Source of the DNA: Myxococcota bacterium
Lineage (GTDB): Bacteria > Myxococcota_C > UBA6777
Reading direction: 5' to 3'
Length of the DNA stretch: 64,000 bases
NCBI GenBank assembly: GCA_023150835.1
Contig: JAKLKB010000001.1
Coordinates: forward strand, 1-64,000
This document shows, one piece after another, positions 24,150 through 36,191 of this stretch. The first letter of the stretch is position 1, and every line of letters begins with the position of its first letter. The notes under the pieces are model-generated. The model had not been told where the DNA came from. It made no database searches and worked only from the letters and a program-made list of their open reading frames with translations. Position numbers and translations under genes: made by a program.

Positions 24150-24258
24150 CATCGTTTTTTTCCCGCTGTTCTCGCCTGTATCACCACCTTTACGACACCT
24201 TCGCCCTCCCCGTGTGATCGCGCTCCCCACATCATCGCCCTTCTCTCAGGCTCGTCGA

Positions 24259-24729
24259 TCACGGCTGCTTGGGCGTGAAGACAAGATATTTGCTACCGAG
24301 AAAGTTGAACAACGAGGCATTAAAGATCCCGATAAAATTGGCGACGTAGGACAACGGCAGCCATGCCATCTGCAAAGGGCCGATGGCAAGGTGTTTTTGG
24401 GGGGTCATGCCAAGATATTCGATCAGGAGGTGCATACTGCCGATCCGAACGCCTAGACCCAAGGCGCAGATCAACACAAACGACACATAAGAGGTGCGAC
24501 GCTCGACCTTTTGTTCGCGAAATGTGATCACGCGGTTGAGTTCAAAGTTCCACGACACGGCCACCACAAAAGCTGGGATCGCCGCAAGTCGCAAGTCCAT
24601 GTGAAAAAAACGATCACATACAACCAACACCGCTGTGTCGACAAAAACGCCGCTCCCTCCGATGATTCCAAAGAGAAAAAATTGCACGATCGTTTTCCAA
24701 CGTTCAGAAATGGGGCGAATGGGGGTCAT
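24259..24729 (-). CDS. GtrA-family membrane protein
   Basis: 156 aa with four transmembrane helices, typical of GtrA. The first helix region FFLFGIIGGSGVFVDTAVLV and the second AAIPAFVVAVSWNFELNRVI carry the family's G..G..VD and FxxNRxxTF-like features (NFELNRVITFRE). The last helix ends with FNASLFNFLGSKYLVF. GtrA proteins act in flipping or modifying polyprenyl-linked sugars for cell-surface polysaccharides. No glycosyltransferase partner is adjacent. The upstream region 24,730-25,162 holds a family A repeat and no gene I can support. Confidence 0.93.
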   Translation of the reverse strand: MTPIRPISERWKTIVQFFLFGIIGGSGVFVDTAVLVVCDRFFHMDLRLAAIPAFVVAVSWNFELNRVITFREQKVERRTSYVSFVLICALGLGVRIGSMHLLIEYLGMTPQKHLAIGPLQMAWLPLSYVANFIGIFNASLFNFLGSKYLVFTPKQP

Positions 24730-24886
24730 CTTGGGTCTTGTTCCTTTCTTGAACCGTCCTTGGTGTGGGCGCGGAGTGTAGGGGCTTTTCGTGCATTTGC
24801 CAAGCCCCTCCTGTCGTGCGCCGAAGAATCGTCACTTCGGTTTGGAGTACTTGTGGATGAAAAACGTTGGAGCACTTGTGGATGAA

Positions 24887-25010
24887 AAACCCCGTGTTCG
24901 CGCTACCTCAAGCGACTGTGTCGTTTGTTTGAAAAACTTGCGATCACTTCGCCAACACGGGGTCAAGGGGCGATAGTCTAGGGTGGGGTCTGGGGTGAAA
25001 CCCCACGAAC
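24887..25010 (+). repeat. Family A dispersed repeat, copy 3
   Basis: Near-complete copy: CCCCGTGTTCGCG, then CAAGCGACTGTGTCGTTTG (hairpin GCGAC/GTCGT), TTTGAAAAAC, CGCCAACACGGGGTCAAGGG and the terminator-like GGGGTGAAACCCC. The outer arms CCCCGTGTT and AACACGGGG are perfect complements. Confidence 0.85.
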
Positions 25011-25162
25011 ACGATTCAACGGCATCATGCCTATCCTGTAGAAAATACCGAAAAAACAGCCTATAGATCGTTTGGTGTGGCGATTCGTTGATGGTGTCGA
25101 GTCGACAAGACACTTTTCGCCCACGCTGTCGATCCAAACGCAACCAAAGGATGCCCCGCGTC

Positions 25163-28054
25163 ATGGCTGAACCGACCTCTCATCCAAAACCGAAAGAGGA
25201 TGGCGTCTTTGCGATCCTGTTCGATGTCTTCTTTAGCTTGATCTTCTTGTCTGTTATCGGTGTTCTGTTTGTTGCTTTTTGCGTGTTGCTCGGAAAATAC
25301 GAGCTTTTGATTCTTGCTTATGTGTTGCTTACGGCAGCGGTGGTGCGCCCGTTGATCTCCGAACAGCGCATGGAAAAGCTGCAAAAGATGGCCGTGATCG
25401 GCGAAGGACTCAAGATCTTTACGCATCTGGAGCGTTATTATCTACAATATCCGCCGCGTTCGATCTTTTTCTATCTGTTTTTCCCCATCACAGGGATCTT
25501 TTCATTTTTCTTTTCCAAAGAACGCGGACGCCGCGAGCTAAAAGCGCACTTTATCCTTGTGCAATGGATTCTGGTGCTGTTGCTGATCCAAGGCTTTGCG
25601 TCGTATTCGCGTTTTTATCAACACTTCCCTTGGCGTTTTGCAAGCGCATGGCTCTACATGGAGCTGCTTTCCGTCTATTTTCTCTGCAACTTTTTTGCGA
25701 TCCCTGCCGCCACGACGCCGATCCGCCTGAGTGTCACAGGCCGACGTATCCGCCTCATGCTGGTCTCTTTTTTCGCGATCGTGATCATGAGCGGCTTTTT
25801 GTGGGCCTACAAAAGCGGCGTGCGCTACGACAACTTGATCCCGATCAACATCGCGATGGATCGGCGGATGGACGCCCTCAAACAACGGGTTCAACTCAAC
25901 TATCTGCGCGCCAAACAAGGACTCCCCCCCCTCCAGCCCCGCAAGCGCAAAGGGCAACCCCAAACCGAAGAATTCTTCACGCACTTCCAAGATATCAGCG
26001 AGATGTATGTGCGCCATCTTGCGCCTCGCATCCTCGAATTTCACAAACAACACTTCTTCAATCCCACGCGAAAAGCCCACGAAGACTTTATCGATGGACT
26101 CAACAAGGAGTTCCAATCGGCCCTTCAGCGCATCTCTTCGTTTGGTGAACACGAACAGATCTTCCTCACGTTCACCCAAGAACCCGGTGATATCTGGGGC
26201 ATGATCTTGATGCCTTTTCGCGAAAACCTCTTTTATGCTTTCAAGATCGTGCGAAGCACTGCCCCGACCTTTCCGTCCACAACCCTGCCCAAAGAACAAG
26301 CCGTCGTCCATTTCTACCGTCGTTGGGAAGATCTGCCCGTGATCGAGCGCGATGGGTTCGTGCAACGGTGGGAGCGTGGGCGTTATCGCTTTGCCGCACA
26401 AAAGCGCATGGCCCGTGTGATCGTCGATTCCATGCGCGATCTCAGCCGTCGCACCGCTCCTGCCGAGCCTGAACCCACCGAAGAAGAACCCTCCATCGCC
26501 AAAAAAGACGAAGAGATCCGCCTAGAAAAGAGCAAAGAAGCCAAAGAAGAGTCCGCCTCCGCCAAAAAAGATCAAGAAGGCCAAACCCCGCAAGCCCGAG
26601 CACAAAAAGACGAACTCGCCAAACCAACGAACGAAAACATCGCAACCCCCCCCCGAACAGGTGCCAAAAAGACCGAATCACCCATCCGCCAAAACGCTGA
26701 AGATGCCGATGTCCCGCCACCTCAGTCCACAACCCCATCGCCCCCACCTCCTGCTGCGACGGCTACAGGCACGCCTACGACCACCGATCCTGCTGCTGGA
26801 AGCCCCCCCCGCCTCGCCATCTCCCCAAGACCCAAGCACCTCCGTCATTTCCCAAAACGCCCGACCGCTGGGCCGCGACGAGGGCGCCGTTTCGTTGTCC
26901 GCGATCTGCGCCAACCACGCCGCGCAAAACCACGCCCTTCTGCGGAGAAGTTCTTCCCACAACCACGTCGATTCTCCGTACTGATCGTTCCCCCAACACC
27001 AACCGCTCCCTCCGGATCGACCGAACCACCTGCGCCTCCGTCCTCTGCTGTGATACCTTCCGCTCCGCCTCAGACGGTGCCCTCACGAAAAAGCCCGACA
27101 GTCGCCAAAAAACGAACGCCTCACGTCGATCCTTCCAAGCCCGAACCCAAGAAGGCCGTCTCGCTGTCGGGACGCTCAAAAACCCGGACTCCCACCGTTT
27201 CCCCAATACACAAGGGACTTGGGCCTTTTCCTGTGATCGAAGCAGAACCGTATCAGCTACCAGACGTCCCAACTCTCCCCCACAATCCAGACGAACAAGA
27301 CCGCTTGCGTTCTCTCTTGCGCTTCATCAGCGACAGATGCGGCGAGATCCCTTTCGAGCAAAGCCGCCTTGCCGATAGCCTGCGTCTCGCTTTGAGGATT
27401 CCCAACCCATCGACATCACGGTCCTTCGCTTCCTCTTTTTTGTCGACGTACTGGGCCGATGTATGGGCTAAACCTCTCGGACTCTCCAATCTACTCAATG
27501 ATCTCCCCTCCTTTCCTGATGGGCTTCCCAAACATTTCAAAACACCGAAACCCTACCGCGAGATGCTGGCTGAAAATTGCGTATCCATGCGCCTTCGCGA
27601 GGTGGTACAGCAATTTATGCCCGACGCTGTTTCCGATCCGACCGCAATTTCCGAAAATCAACGGCCTCTTTATTACGCGAAGATCCAACAATCGATTCGG
27701 ATATTCGATTGGCTTGCGACATTTCTTCGTGAGCGGGAACGCTTTCTCAAGAACGCGCACACCCGTTTTCTTTCACAGCAACAAGAACTCCAACGTAAAC
27801 GCCGATTCTTTCAGCTTTACAACGAAACCTTGCGCCAACTACACCTCGAACGCGCTTTGAGCGCCAAGCTGCTCTTTGATCACTTTGGCGATACCCCGCC
27901 ACTTCCGCCTCTTTGGTGGGCTGATCTCTACGAGTACTTCTTGCGCTTGCTGCTTTTCCTTTTCCAACTCACGATGCCGATCCACATCCTCTTGATCCTT
28001 TATTGCCACATCCGCTTGCGCGAACCCGAAGACCAAGCCACCCGCACACCCTGA
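25163..28054 (+). CDS. Large polytopic membrane protein, paralogue 1
   Basis: 963 aa from the ATG at 25163 (an alternative is 25,151). Family not recognised. The N-terminal 260 residues hold several transmembrane segments (FSLIFLSVIGVLFVAFCVLL, LLILAYVLLTAAVVRPLI, IFFYLFFPITGIFSFFF, FILVQWILVLLLIQGFASY, LYMELLSVYFLCNFFAIPAA and a sixth). Soluble region 1 (about 290-430) is helical and contains EHEQIFLTFTQEPGDIWGMI. Then comes a very long charged and Pro-rich spacer (about 430-720), a second helical region, and a C-terminal membrane segment (LLLFLFQLTMPIHILLILYC). The next gene is a shorter paralogue lacking the spacer. The stop of this gene lies 20 bp before the next ATG, so the two form an operon. 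Confidence 0.85.
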   Translation: MAEPTSHPKPKEDGVFAILFDVFFSLIFLSVIGVLFVAFCVLLGKYELLILAYVLLTAAVVRPLISEQRMEKLQKMAVIGEGLKIFTHLERYYLQYPPRSIFFYLFFPITGIFSFFFSKERGRRELKAHFILVQWILVLLLIQGFASYSRFYQHFPWRFASAWLYMELLSVYFLCNFFAIPAATTPIRLSVTGRRIRLMLVSFFAIVIMSGFLWAYKSGVRYDNLIPINIAMDRRMDALKQRVQLNYLRAKQGLPPLQPRKRKGQPQTEEFFTHFQDISEMYVRHLAPRILEFHKQHFFNPTRKAHEDFIDGLNKEFQSALQRISSFGEHEQIFLTFTQEPGDIWGMILMPFRENLFYAFKIVRSTAPTFPSTTLPKEQAVVHFYRRWEDLPVIERDGFVQRWERGRYRFAAQKRMARVIVDSMRDLSRRTAPAEPEPTEEEPSIAKKDEEIRLEKSKEAKEESASAKKDQEGQTPQARAQKDELAKPTNENIATPPRTGAKKTESPIRQNAEDADVPPPQSTTPSPPPPAATATGTPTTTDPAAGSPPRLAISPRPKHLRHFPKRPTAGPRRGRRFVVRDLRQPRRAKPRPSAEKFFPQPRRFSVLIVPPTPTAPSGSTEPPAPPSSAVIPSAPPQTVPSRKSPTVAKKRTPHVDPSKPEPKKAVSLSGRSKTRTPTVSPIHKGLGPFPVIEAEPYQLPDVPTLPHNPDEQDRLRSLLRFISDRCGEIPFEQSRLADSLRLALRIPNPSTSRSFASSFLSTYWADVWAKPLGLSNLLNDLPSFPDGLPKHFKTPKPYREMLAENCVSMRLREVVQQFMPDAVSDPTAISENQRPLYYAKIQQSIRIFDWLATFLRERERFLKNAHTRFLSQQQELQRKRRFFQLYNETLRQLHLERALSAKLLFDHFGDTPPLPPLWWADLYEYFLRLLLFLFQLTMPIHILLILYCHIRLREPEDQATRTP

Positions 28055-28074
28055 AACGCCGAAAAGGGATCACC

Positions 28075-29532
28075 ATGCTTCCATCTTCCCAAACCCCCCA
28101 TCAGTCCGATGGATTCTTTCGCAGTTCTTTGGATCTACTGTTTCGCTTTGTTGTGTTGTCTACGCTGGCGATCGTCTTCGCGGCCTGTTGTGTGCTGCTC
28201 GGTAAGCCCAAGCTCCTGATCCTTGCCTATGTCCTCCTTGCTGCCGCGATGATCCGACCGATGATCTCCGAACAACGTATGGAAAAACTTCAACGTCTCG
28301 CTGTCCTCGGCGAAGGTCTCAAGATCTTCACACACATCGAGCGTTATTATCAGAAGTATCCGCAGCGAACGCTGCTGTTTTATCTGTTCTTCCCGATCAC
28401 GGGCATCTTCTCTTTCTTCTTCTCCAAAGAACGCGGTCGCCTCGAACTCAAAGCGCACTTTATTCTTGTCCAATGGATCGTCGTTTTGCTGCTCGTCCAA
28501 GCCTTCGCTTCCGCAAAAGTCCTCTTCCAACAGTTCCCTTGGCCGATCGCAGCTTCTTGGCTCTACACCGAAACGCTCTTCCTGTATTTTCTGTGCAGCT
28601 TTTTTGCGATCCCTGCGGTCACAACGCCCATCCAACTCAACACCACAGGCCGACGTATCCGCCTTGTGATCGCAACGGCACTTTCCATCGCCGTTCTTTC
28701 CGCCTTTGTCTTTGCCTACACACGCGACGCACGCTACGACAACCTGATCTCCATCCACATTGCTCTCTCACAACGCATCGACGCGCTCAAACAACGTGCT
28801 GCCCCTCAACCCCTCGCTCAAAAAAATCCCGCTTTTTCGCCAAAGCCCTCAACCTCTCCCCAACCCGCCGAGTTTTTCGACAAACTCCAACACTTCTCTG
28901 AGATGTTCCTCCAGTTCTATGGGCCCCGTATCTTGGCGTTTCATGCGCAACACTTCCGACGCCCCGATGCCAAGACCCACGCACGCTTCCACGCCCAATG
29001 CAACAAGGACTTCCAAGAACACATCAAACCACTCACCGAATTCGGCGAATACAAGCAGATCTTTCTTGTGCTTTCCCAAGAACCCGATGCCTTCTGGGGT
29101 ATGATCGTTGTCCCTTTCCGTGATCAGATCCTGTTTTCTTTTGAGATCTCTTCTTCCGACGGCCTTCGCTTTTTTCGCCGTTGGCAAGACATACCCAAGT
29201 CGATCCATCCGCCGATATCGCAGCGCTGGCGTCCAGCCCTTCTTCTCTCTTCATTCGCTCCCCCGACAAACACCGCAAGATCTCACCTCCATCCCATCCG
29301 CCACTTCTTTGTCCCCTACCATCCGACCCTTCGCGAGATCAACTTCCCCTACGCCCTCCAAAAACGTTTGCTCTACGATTCGATACCTTCCCTCCCTTCT
29401 GCCCGTCTACCCGCACAACACGACAATCCTTCCTTCGTTGCGCGCTTTCTTCTCTTGATCCTCCAATCCATCATGCCCCTTCATCTGCTCTTGCTCGCCT
29501 TCTGCCAATTCTTCCTCCGCGACGATTCTTGA
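28075..29532 (+). CDS. Polytopic membrane protein, paralogue 2
   Basis: 485 aa. It matches the upstream protein through the whole membrane part (ISEQRMEKLQRLAVLGEGLK, LFYLFFPITGIFSFFFSKER, LELKAHFILVQWIVVLLLVQ, FFAIPAVTTPIQLNTTGRRI) and the first soluble part (LVLSQEPDAFWGMIVVPFRD), and ends in the same kind of membrane segment (LILQSIMPLHLLLLAFCQFF). The long Pro/charged spacer and second helical region of paralogue 1 are absent. A tandem gene duplication followed by an expansion in one copy is the simplest reading. Function unknown. About 200 bp of AT-rich sequence separates it from the next gene. Confidence 0.85.
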   Translation: MLPSSQTPHQSDGFFRSSLDLLFRFVVLSTLAIVFAACCVLLGKPKLLILAYVLLAAAMIRPMISEQRMEKLQRLAVLGEGLKIFTHIERYYQKYPQRTLLFYLFFPITGIFSFFFSKERGRLELKAHFILVQWIVVLLLVQAFASAKVLFQQFPWPIAASWLYTETLFLYFLCSFFAIPAVTTPIQLNTTGRRIRLVIATALSIAVLSAFVFAYTRDARYDNLISIHIALSQRIDALKQRAAPQPLAQKNPAFSPKPSTSPQPAEFFDKLQHFSEMFLQFYGPRILAFHAQHFRRPDAKTHARFHAQCNKDFQEHIKPLTEFGEYKQIFLVLSQEPDAFWGMIVVPFRDQILFSFEISSSDGLRFFRRWQDIPKSIHPPISQRWRPALLLSSFAPPTNTARSHLHPIRHFFVPYHPTLREINFPYALQKRLLYDSIPSLPSARLPAQHDNPSFVARFLLLILQSIMPLHLLLLAFCQFFLRDDS

Positions 29533-29731
29533 TCCTTCTGTTTTCCTCATCTCTACAAGTAGATTTCGGCCATTTCATCGTAAAAAATCTTTCATTCTTC
29601 AAGCGTTGCAAAAAATACCGTTGCTCTCTTCTTTCGACTCTGCTATCCACAACGAGAGGTATTGCAAAAACCAAGAAAGCATCTATCAGAATTTATACGA
29701 TACGCTCCAACAGAGCAGGGAATGGTGTTTG

Positions 29732-32700
29732 ATGTTTCGCCGAATCCGCCTCCAAATTCGTCTGATTTTTTTTAGTTTGTGTGTCGTCGCTTTGATCGTT
29801 TCCTCTTGCACTTGCGCAGGTTCCGAGCGTTGCCAAGGCGACGCAGGCAAGACCAACACGGACACCAGCGGCCTTCCTTGCGAGCAAACCTGCGACTGCA
29901 GCAATCAAAGCTACGAAGGGTACTGCATCGCTGGAAAGTGTACTTCCTTTGCGCGCCAAAGCTGCACCTTGATCGGTTCGCGTGTCCCTTGTCGCCTCGG
30001 ACTTCTCGTCGATCAAAAGAAAAACTGCGAGTGGGGCGAGCGTACCTGCAAGCCCGATTATCTGACCAATGCTTTGTGGGGAAATTGCGTCCCTTACGAG
30101 ATCGTCAAAGAAGAAGGCTCCGATCCTGCCAAAGCTGCCGAACAGTGCAGCAACGGCAAGGATGACGACTGCGACGGCCTGATCGATGCTGCGGACGACG
30201 GTTGTAAGGCGTACTGCAAACAGCCCGGCGAGCGCCGCCCCTGCTACGAAGTCCCCGTCGATCAAAAAGACGTTCTGAACCAAGGACGCTGTGCGCCCGG
30301 CCTCCAGCGCTGCAACGAAGATCGCAAGTGGGGGGCTTGTGAAGCGCAAGTCCTGCCTTCTGCCGAAACTTGCAATGGCGTGGATGACAACTGCGACGGA
30401 AACATCGACGAAGATCTGCCCAACTGCACCGCAAAGATCTGCAAAGAGGGCGAAAAGCAGGCTTGTTATACCAATGCCATCGGATGCAAACGCCAACCCG
30501 ACGGGCAATTCCAATGCACAGGTCTGTGTAAAGCGGGGGTACGCACTTGCACCAATGGTCGTTTTAGTTCTTGCGAATCTCAGATCACGCCCGCTCAAGA
30601 AGTCTGCGGGGACGGACTTGACAACAACTGCAACGGCATCCCCGACGAAGGCTGCCTTTGCCAAGAAGGCAAGACGCAAGAGTGTTATTCGGGGCCTACC
30701 GATACCAAGGGCATCGGAGCGTGTCTTGTGGGGATTCAAACGTGCCAAGATGGCCGATGGAGCGAGTGTCGCGGAGAACAAGGCCCTACACCCGAACGTT
30801 GCAACGGCCTTGATGACGACTGCAACGGCCAAGTCGACGAGGGATGCGGCACTTGCCGCAGCGGCGATGTCAAAGCCTGCGCACCCGCGACTCCCAATGA
30901 CAAACGCAACAAAGGGATCTGCCGAGACGGTTATCAGATCTGTAGTGGTGGTTCTTGGAGTGCTTGCATCGGTGAAGTGACGCCCGCATCTTCCGAGATC
31001 TGCGATGGTCTCGATAACGATTGCAACGGCAAGATCGACGACGATTGCAAAGGCTGCTTGCCGAATACAACACGCTCTTGTTATGACGACACGACTCCCG
31101 AAAGCAAACGTGGTGTCGGCACTTGTGCTGCGGGGGTGCAGCTTTGCGTGCTTGACGCACAAACCAACACTTACGCATTCGGCCCGTGTCAAGGGGCCGT
31201 CAAGCCCGCCCCGGATGACTCGCTGTGCGATGGCTTTGACAACGATTGCGATGGCCTCGTGGACGAAGATTGCCAAGAGACCTGTATCCCGGGTTATGCG
31301 CGACCTTGTTATACGGGCCCATCTGGAACCGACAAAACCCCCCCTTGCCGCGCTGGAATCCAAGTGTGTGTCCCTAACCAACAAACAGGAAAACACCTCT
31401 TTGGCCCTTGCCAAGGCGCGATCCTCCCTAGCCCTGAGATCTGTGACGGTTTGGACAACGATTGCAACGGCAAGATCGACGACAATTGCACAACGGGCTG
31501 CGTTGTTGGAACTTCTCGCTCTTGTTATACCGGCCCACAGGCGGCGCAAGGCAAAGGTACCTGCAAAGCGGGCCTCCAGTTTTGCACACGCGAACAAAGC
31601 GGAGAAGCCGCCTTTGGCCCTTGCTTCGGGGAGATCCTGCCGACTTCTACGGAGATCTGCGGCGACAACCTCGACAACAACTGCGATGGTCAAGTCGACG
31701 AAAAGTGTGCTTGTAAACTCGGAACCGCCGAAGCCTGTTATACAGGGCCTACGTTGACGCAAAACAAAGGCACCTGCAAAGACGGAATCCGTGTCTGCGC
31801 ACTCGATCCCACAACAGGAACAACGGCCTTTGGCCCTTGCCTCGGCGAAGTCAAACCCGCCGCTGCGGAGATCTGCGGCGATGGCCTCGACAACAACTGC
31901 GATGGCACCGTAGACAACGGTTGTATTTGTAAGCTCGGTGACGCCCAAGCTTGTTACACAGGCAACCCCACTACCCGTGGAAAGGGCATCTGCAAAGATG
32001 GCGTCCAAATCTGCGGAAGTGACGGCAAATTTGGAAGCTGTTTTGGAGACACCAAGCCTGCTGCCGAAATATGCGATGGTCTTGATAACGATTGCAACGG
32101 TCAGATCGACGACAATTGTACAGGTTGCGTTCTCGGAGCATCGAGGCCTTGTTATACAGGCAATTCGACTGATTTGGTTTATAAATCAGAATGTAGGTCT
32201 GGGATCCAATGGTGCGTAAAGAACACCACAACGGGAAACATTGCTTACGAAACGACTTGCAACGGTCAAGTTCTCCCTCGTTCCGAGATTTGCGATGGAA
32301 TTGATAACAACTGCAACGGCATAATCGATGAGAGTTGCACTTCCTGTGAGCCAGGATTCATTCGAAAATGCTATTCGGGTCGCTCTGTGACGGAGGATGT
32401 CGGGCAATGCAAGTCAGGATTTCAGATATGCGAAGCCAACCGTGTTTTTAGCGCGTGTTTGGGCGAAGTCGTGCCTACGCCAGAAGTCTGCAACAACAAA
32501 GACGACGATTGCGACGGAAACATCGACGAAGATAGTTGCCACCCTGGCGAGGCCTGCACGAAGATCACTTATCCAGACGGTCAAGAAGGAGGCGTTTGTT
32601 TGAAGCGTTGCACGGCAAATCCAAACATTTGCCCGATCGACGGAACTTGTCAACCCAATACTCTTTTGACGAATGGCGCAAGAACCTCTGTTTGCGGCCA

Positions 32701-32758
32701 TTGTCAGCAAGACAGCGATTGCAACGGAAAAGCGTGCATAAACAACCATTGCCAATGA
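29732..32758 (+). CDS. MopE-type metal-binding-repeat lipoprotein 1
   Basis: 1008 aa from the ATG at 29732. The signal sequence LIFFSLCVVALIVSSC ends in a lipobox-like VSSC. I count about twelve motifs of the form CDGLDNDCNGKIDDDC, the putative metal-binding MopE motif (Cu-binding in Methylococcus MopE; Asp/Asn-rich and also suited to calcium). They alternate with cysteine-containing blocks of about 60-70 residues, of the type CxxGxxRxCYTGP...GxCKxGxQxC and FGPCxGEVxPxxE. The protein should be a long, disulfide-stabilised, surface-exposed rod. Such proteins are abundant in Myxococcota. It has a close paralogue immediately downstream. Confidence 0.9.
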   Translation: MFRRIRLQIRLIFFSLCVVALIVSSCTCAGSERCQGDAGKTNTDTSGLPCEQTCDCSNQSYEGYCIAGKCTSFARQSCTLIGSRVPCRLGLLVDQKKNCEWGERTCKPDYLTNALWGNCVPYEIVKEEGSDPAKAAEQCSNGKDDDCDGLIDAADDGCKAYCKQPGERRPCYEVPVDQKDVLNQGRCAPGLQRCNEDRKWGACEAQVLPSAETCNGVDDNCDGNIDEDLPNCTAKICKEGEKQACYTNAIGCKRQPDGQFQCTGLCKAGVRTCTNGRFSSCESQITPAQEVCGDGLDNNCNGIPDEGCLCQEGKTQECYSGPTDTKGIGACLVGIQTCQDGRWSECRGEQGPTPERCNGLDDDCNGQVDEGCGTCRSGDVKACAPATPNDKRNKGICRDGYQICSGGSWSACIGEVTPASSEICDGLDNDCNGKIDDDCKGCLPNTTRSCYDDTTPESKRGVGTCAAGVQLCVLDAQTNTYAFGPCQGAVKPAPDDSLCDGFDNDCDGLVDEDCQETCIPGYARPCYTGPSGTDKTPPCRAGIQVCVPNQQTGKHLFGPCQGAILPSPEICDGLDNDCNGKIDDNCTTGCVVGTSRSCYTGPQAAQGKGTCKAGLQFCTREQSGEAAFGPCFGEILPTSTEICGDNLDNNCDGQVDEKCACKLGTAEACYTGPTLTQNKGTCKDGIRVCALDPTTGTTAFGPCLGEVKPAAAEICGDGLDNNCDGTVDNGCICKLGDAQACYTGNPTTRGKGICKDGVQICGSDGKFGSCFGDTKPAAEICDGLDNDCNGQIDDNCTGCVLGASRPCYTGNSTDLVYKSECRSGIQWCVKNTTTGNIAYETTCNGQVLPRSEICDGIDNNCNGIIDESCTSCEPGFIRKCYSGRSVTEDVGQCKSGFQICEANRVFSACLGEVVPTPEVCNNKDDDCDGNIDEDSCHPGEACTKITYPDGQEGGVCLKRCTANPNICPIDGTCQPNTLLTNGARTSVCGHCQQDSDCNGKACINNHCQ

Positions 32759-32782
32759 GAACAGGCGATTTGTCAACAAAAA

Positions 32783-32900
32783 AGCCGTGTTCGCGGCACT
32801 CCAAGCGACACAGTCGTTTGTGTGAAAATCCTGTGCTGTCTTCGCCAACACGGGGTCAAGGGGACGCAGTTCTCTTGCGGGCGTGGGGTTCCAACCCCAC
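32783..32900 (+). repeat. Family A dispersed repeat, copy 4
   Basis: Begins GCCGTGTTCGCGG, has hairpin GCGACACAGTCGT, GTGTGAAAATCCTGTG, CGCCAACACGGGGTCAAGGG and the tail GTGGGGTTCCAACCCCAC. It lies directly after the stop of the first MopE-repeat gene, where its tail may also act as a terminator. Confidence 0.85.
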
Positions 32901-32999
32901 AAAACAAAAACAACGGCGTCGCGTTAAGAAGAAAAGGGACTGCTGCCGAGAAGAAAAGGGAGCATGATGCACAGCACACAACATCAAGGAGATGAGTCG

Positions 33000-34979
<1,980 letters not shown>

Positions 34980-35059
34980 ACAACGCTGCTTTTGCTTTCT
35001 ACCGTTTCTTCTCGCTGCTCGTTCTTTTTCATTCTCCCAGAAGCTACGCCGTTGACAAA

Positions 35060-35185
35060 AAACCCCGTGCTCGCGCCCACTCAAGCGACAGAGTGGTTGG
35101 TTTGAAAAGCCTTTGCTCGTTTCGCCGATACGGGGTCAAGGGGTCTGCGACCTATGGCGGGGCGTGGGGTGAAACCCCACATCAC
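35060..35185 (+). repeat. Family A dispersed repeat, copy 5
   Basis: CCCCGTGCTCGCG, CAAGCGACAGAGTGG, GGTTTGAAAAGCC, CGCCGATACGGGGTCAAGGG and tail GTGGGGTGAAACCCCAC. It follows the second MopE-repeat gene in the same relative position as copy 4 follows the first. The rest of 34,980-35,316 shows no gene. Confidence 0.85.
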
Positions 35186-35316
35186 CTATCGAACCGCATC
35201 ACCAAATAAAGAGAGTCGCCTCCACCGCATCGAAACACCTACACCACCCGCCTTGACACGCAACGCACGTCCCGATATCGTCCTCCAGACACTTCACACC
35301 AGAGGAGGTTGTGGCG

Positions 35317-36189
35317 ATGGCTCATGATCGCAAAGTGATCCTTACATGCGCTCTAAACGGCGTTCTTACCGATCCCAAAAGTTTCTCGATCCCTGTAACT
35401 CCCGCACAGATGGCCCAAAGTGCGCGACAAGCCTTTGATGCGGGGGCCTCCATCATGCACGTCCACATCCGCAACCAAGACCCCGATCTTGGACACCTCC
35501 CAAGCTGGAACCCCCAAGAAGCCCAAGCGGTTTGCCACGCCATCCGTGAAGCCTGCCCGGGCGTGATCCTCAACCTCACCACAGGCGTGATCGGCGACGA
35601 TCTCAGCGGTCCCCTCGGTTGTCTCGAAGCTGTCAAACCCGAGATGGCCGCCATGAACGCAGGTTCGCTCAATTATCTGAAAGTTCGCTCTGGCGGCCAG
35701 TGGGCGTGGCCCCCGATCCTTTTTGATAATCCCATCGAAAAGATCGAGCGCTTTTTGGCGACCATGAAAAAGCACAACATCGTTCCCGAGTGCGAGTGCT
35801 TTGATGTCGGAATTGTTCGCAGCGTCGATCTCTTCCGTCAAGTCGGCTTGATCGCTTCTCCTGTCCATATCTCCTTGATCATGGGCGTCGCAAGCGGGAT
35901 GCCCGCAAAAGCCCATTGGCTGCCGCTTTTGCTCGAAGAGATCCCCAAAGATGCCCACTGGCAGGTGATCGGCATCGGGCGTCAAGAAGTCTGGAGTCTT
36001 CATCAGAAAGCGGCGGAGCTTGGCGGACACCTTCGTACGGGACTCGAAGATACCTTTTACTTGCCGAACGGTGAAAAAGCCGCTTCGAACGGCCAACTCA
36101 TCGAGGCTCTCGCACACATCGCACGCCAAGCAGGGCGCGATATCGCATCGCCCACCGAAGCTCGCGCCTTGCTTGGTCTGGGGGCGTAG
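35317..36189 (+). CDS. BKACE-family beta-keto acid cleavage enzyme (DUF849)
   Basis: 290 aa; ATG with a strong AGAGGAGG site. It matches the Kce/BKACE family, zinc-dependent enzymes that cleave a beta-keto acid with acetyl-CoA. Visible family features: VILTCALNGV at the first strand, DAGASIMHVHIRNQD (zinc-ligand HxH), ILNLTTGVIGDD, EMAAMNAGSLNYLKV, VPECECFDVGIVRS (conserved Glu-x-Glu/Cys region), and VIGIGRQEVWSLHQKAAELG followed by HLRTGLEDTFYLPNGEKA. The exact substrate (3-keto-5-aminohexanoate, dehydrocarnitine and others) cannot be read from sequence. The following membrane gene starts two bases later, but no pathway link is obvious. Confidence 0.92.
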   Translation: MAHDRKVILTCALNGVLTDPKSFSIPVTPAQMAQSARQAFDAGASIMHVHIRNQDPDLGHLPSWNPQEAQAVCHAIREACPGVILNLTTGVIGDDLSGPLGCLEAVKPEMAAMNAGSLNYLKVRSGGQWAWPPILFDNPIEKIERFLATMKKHNIVPECECFDVGIVRSVDLFRQVGLIASPVHISLIMGVASGMPAKAHWLPLLLEEIPKDAHWQVIGIGRQEVWSLHQKAAELGGHLRTGLEDTFYLPNGEKAASNGQLIEALAHIARQAGRDIASPTEARALLGLGA

Positions 36190-36191
36190 CG

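Noticed and set aside
29693-32008. A 771-codon open frame antisense to the first MopE-repeat gene
   Set aside because: It is a by-product of the biased codons of the Asp/Asn/Cys repeats; the plus-strand protein has a signal peptide and recognisable motifs.
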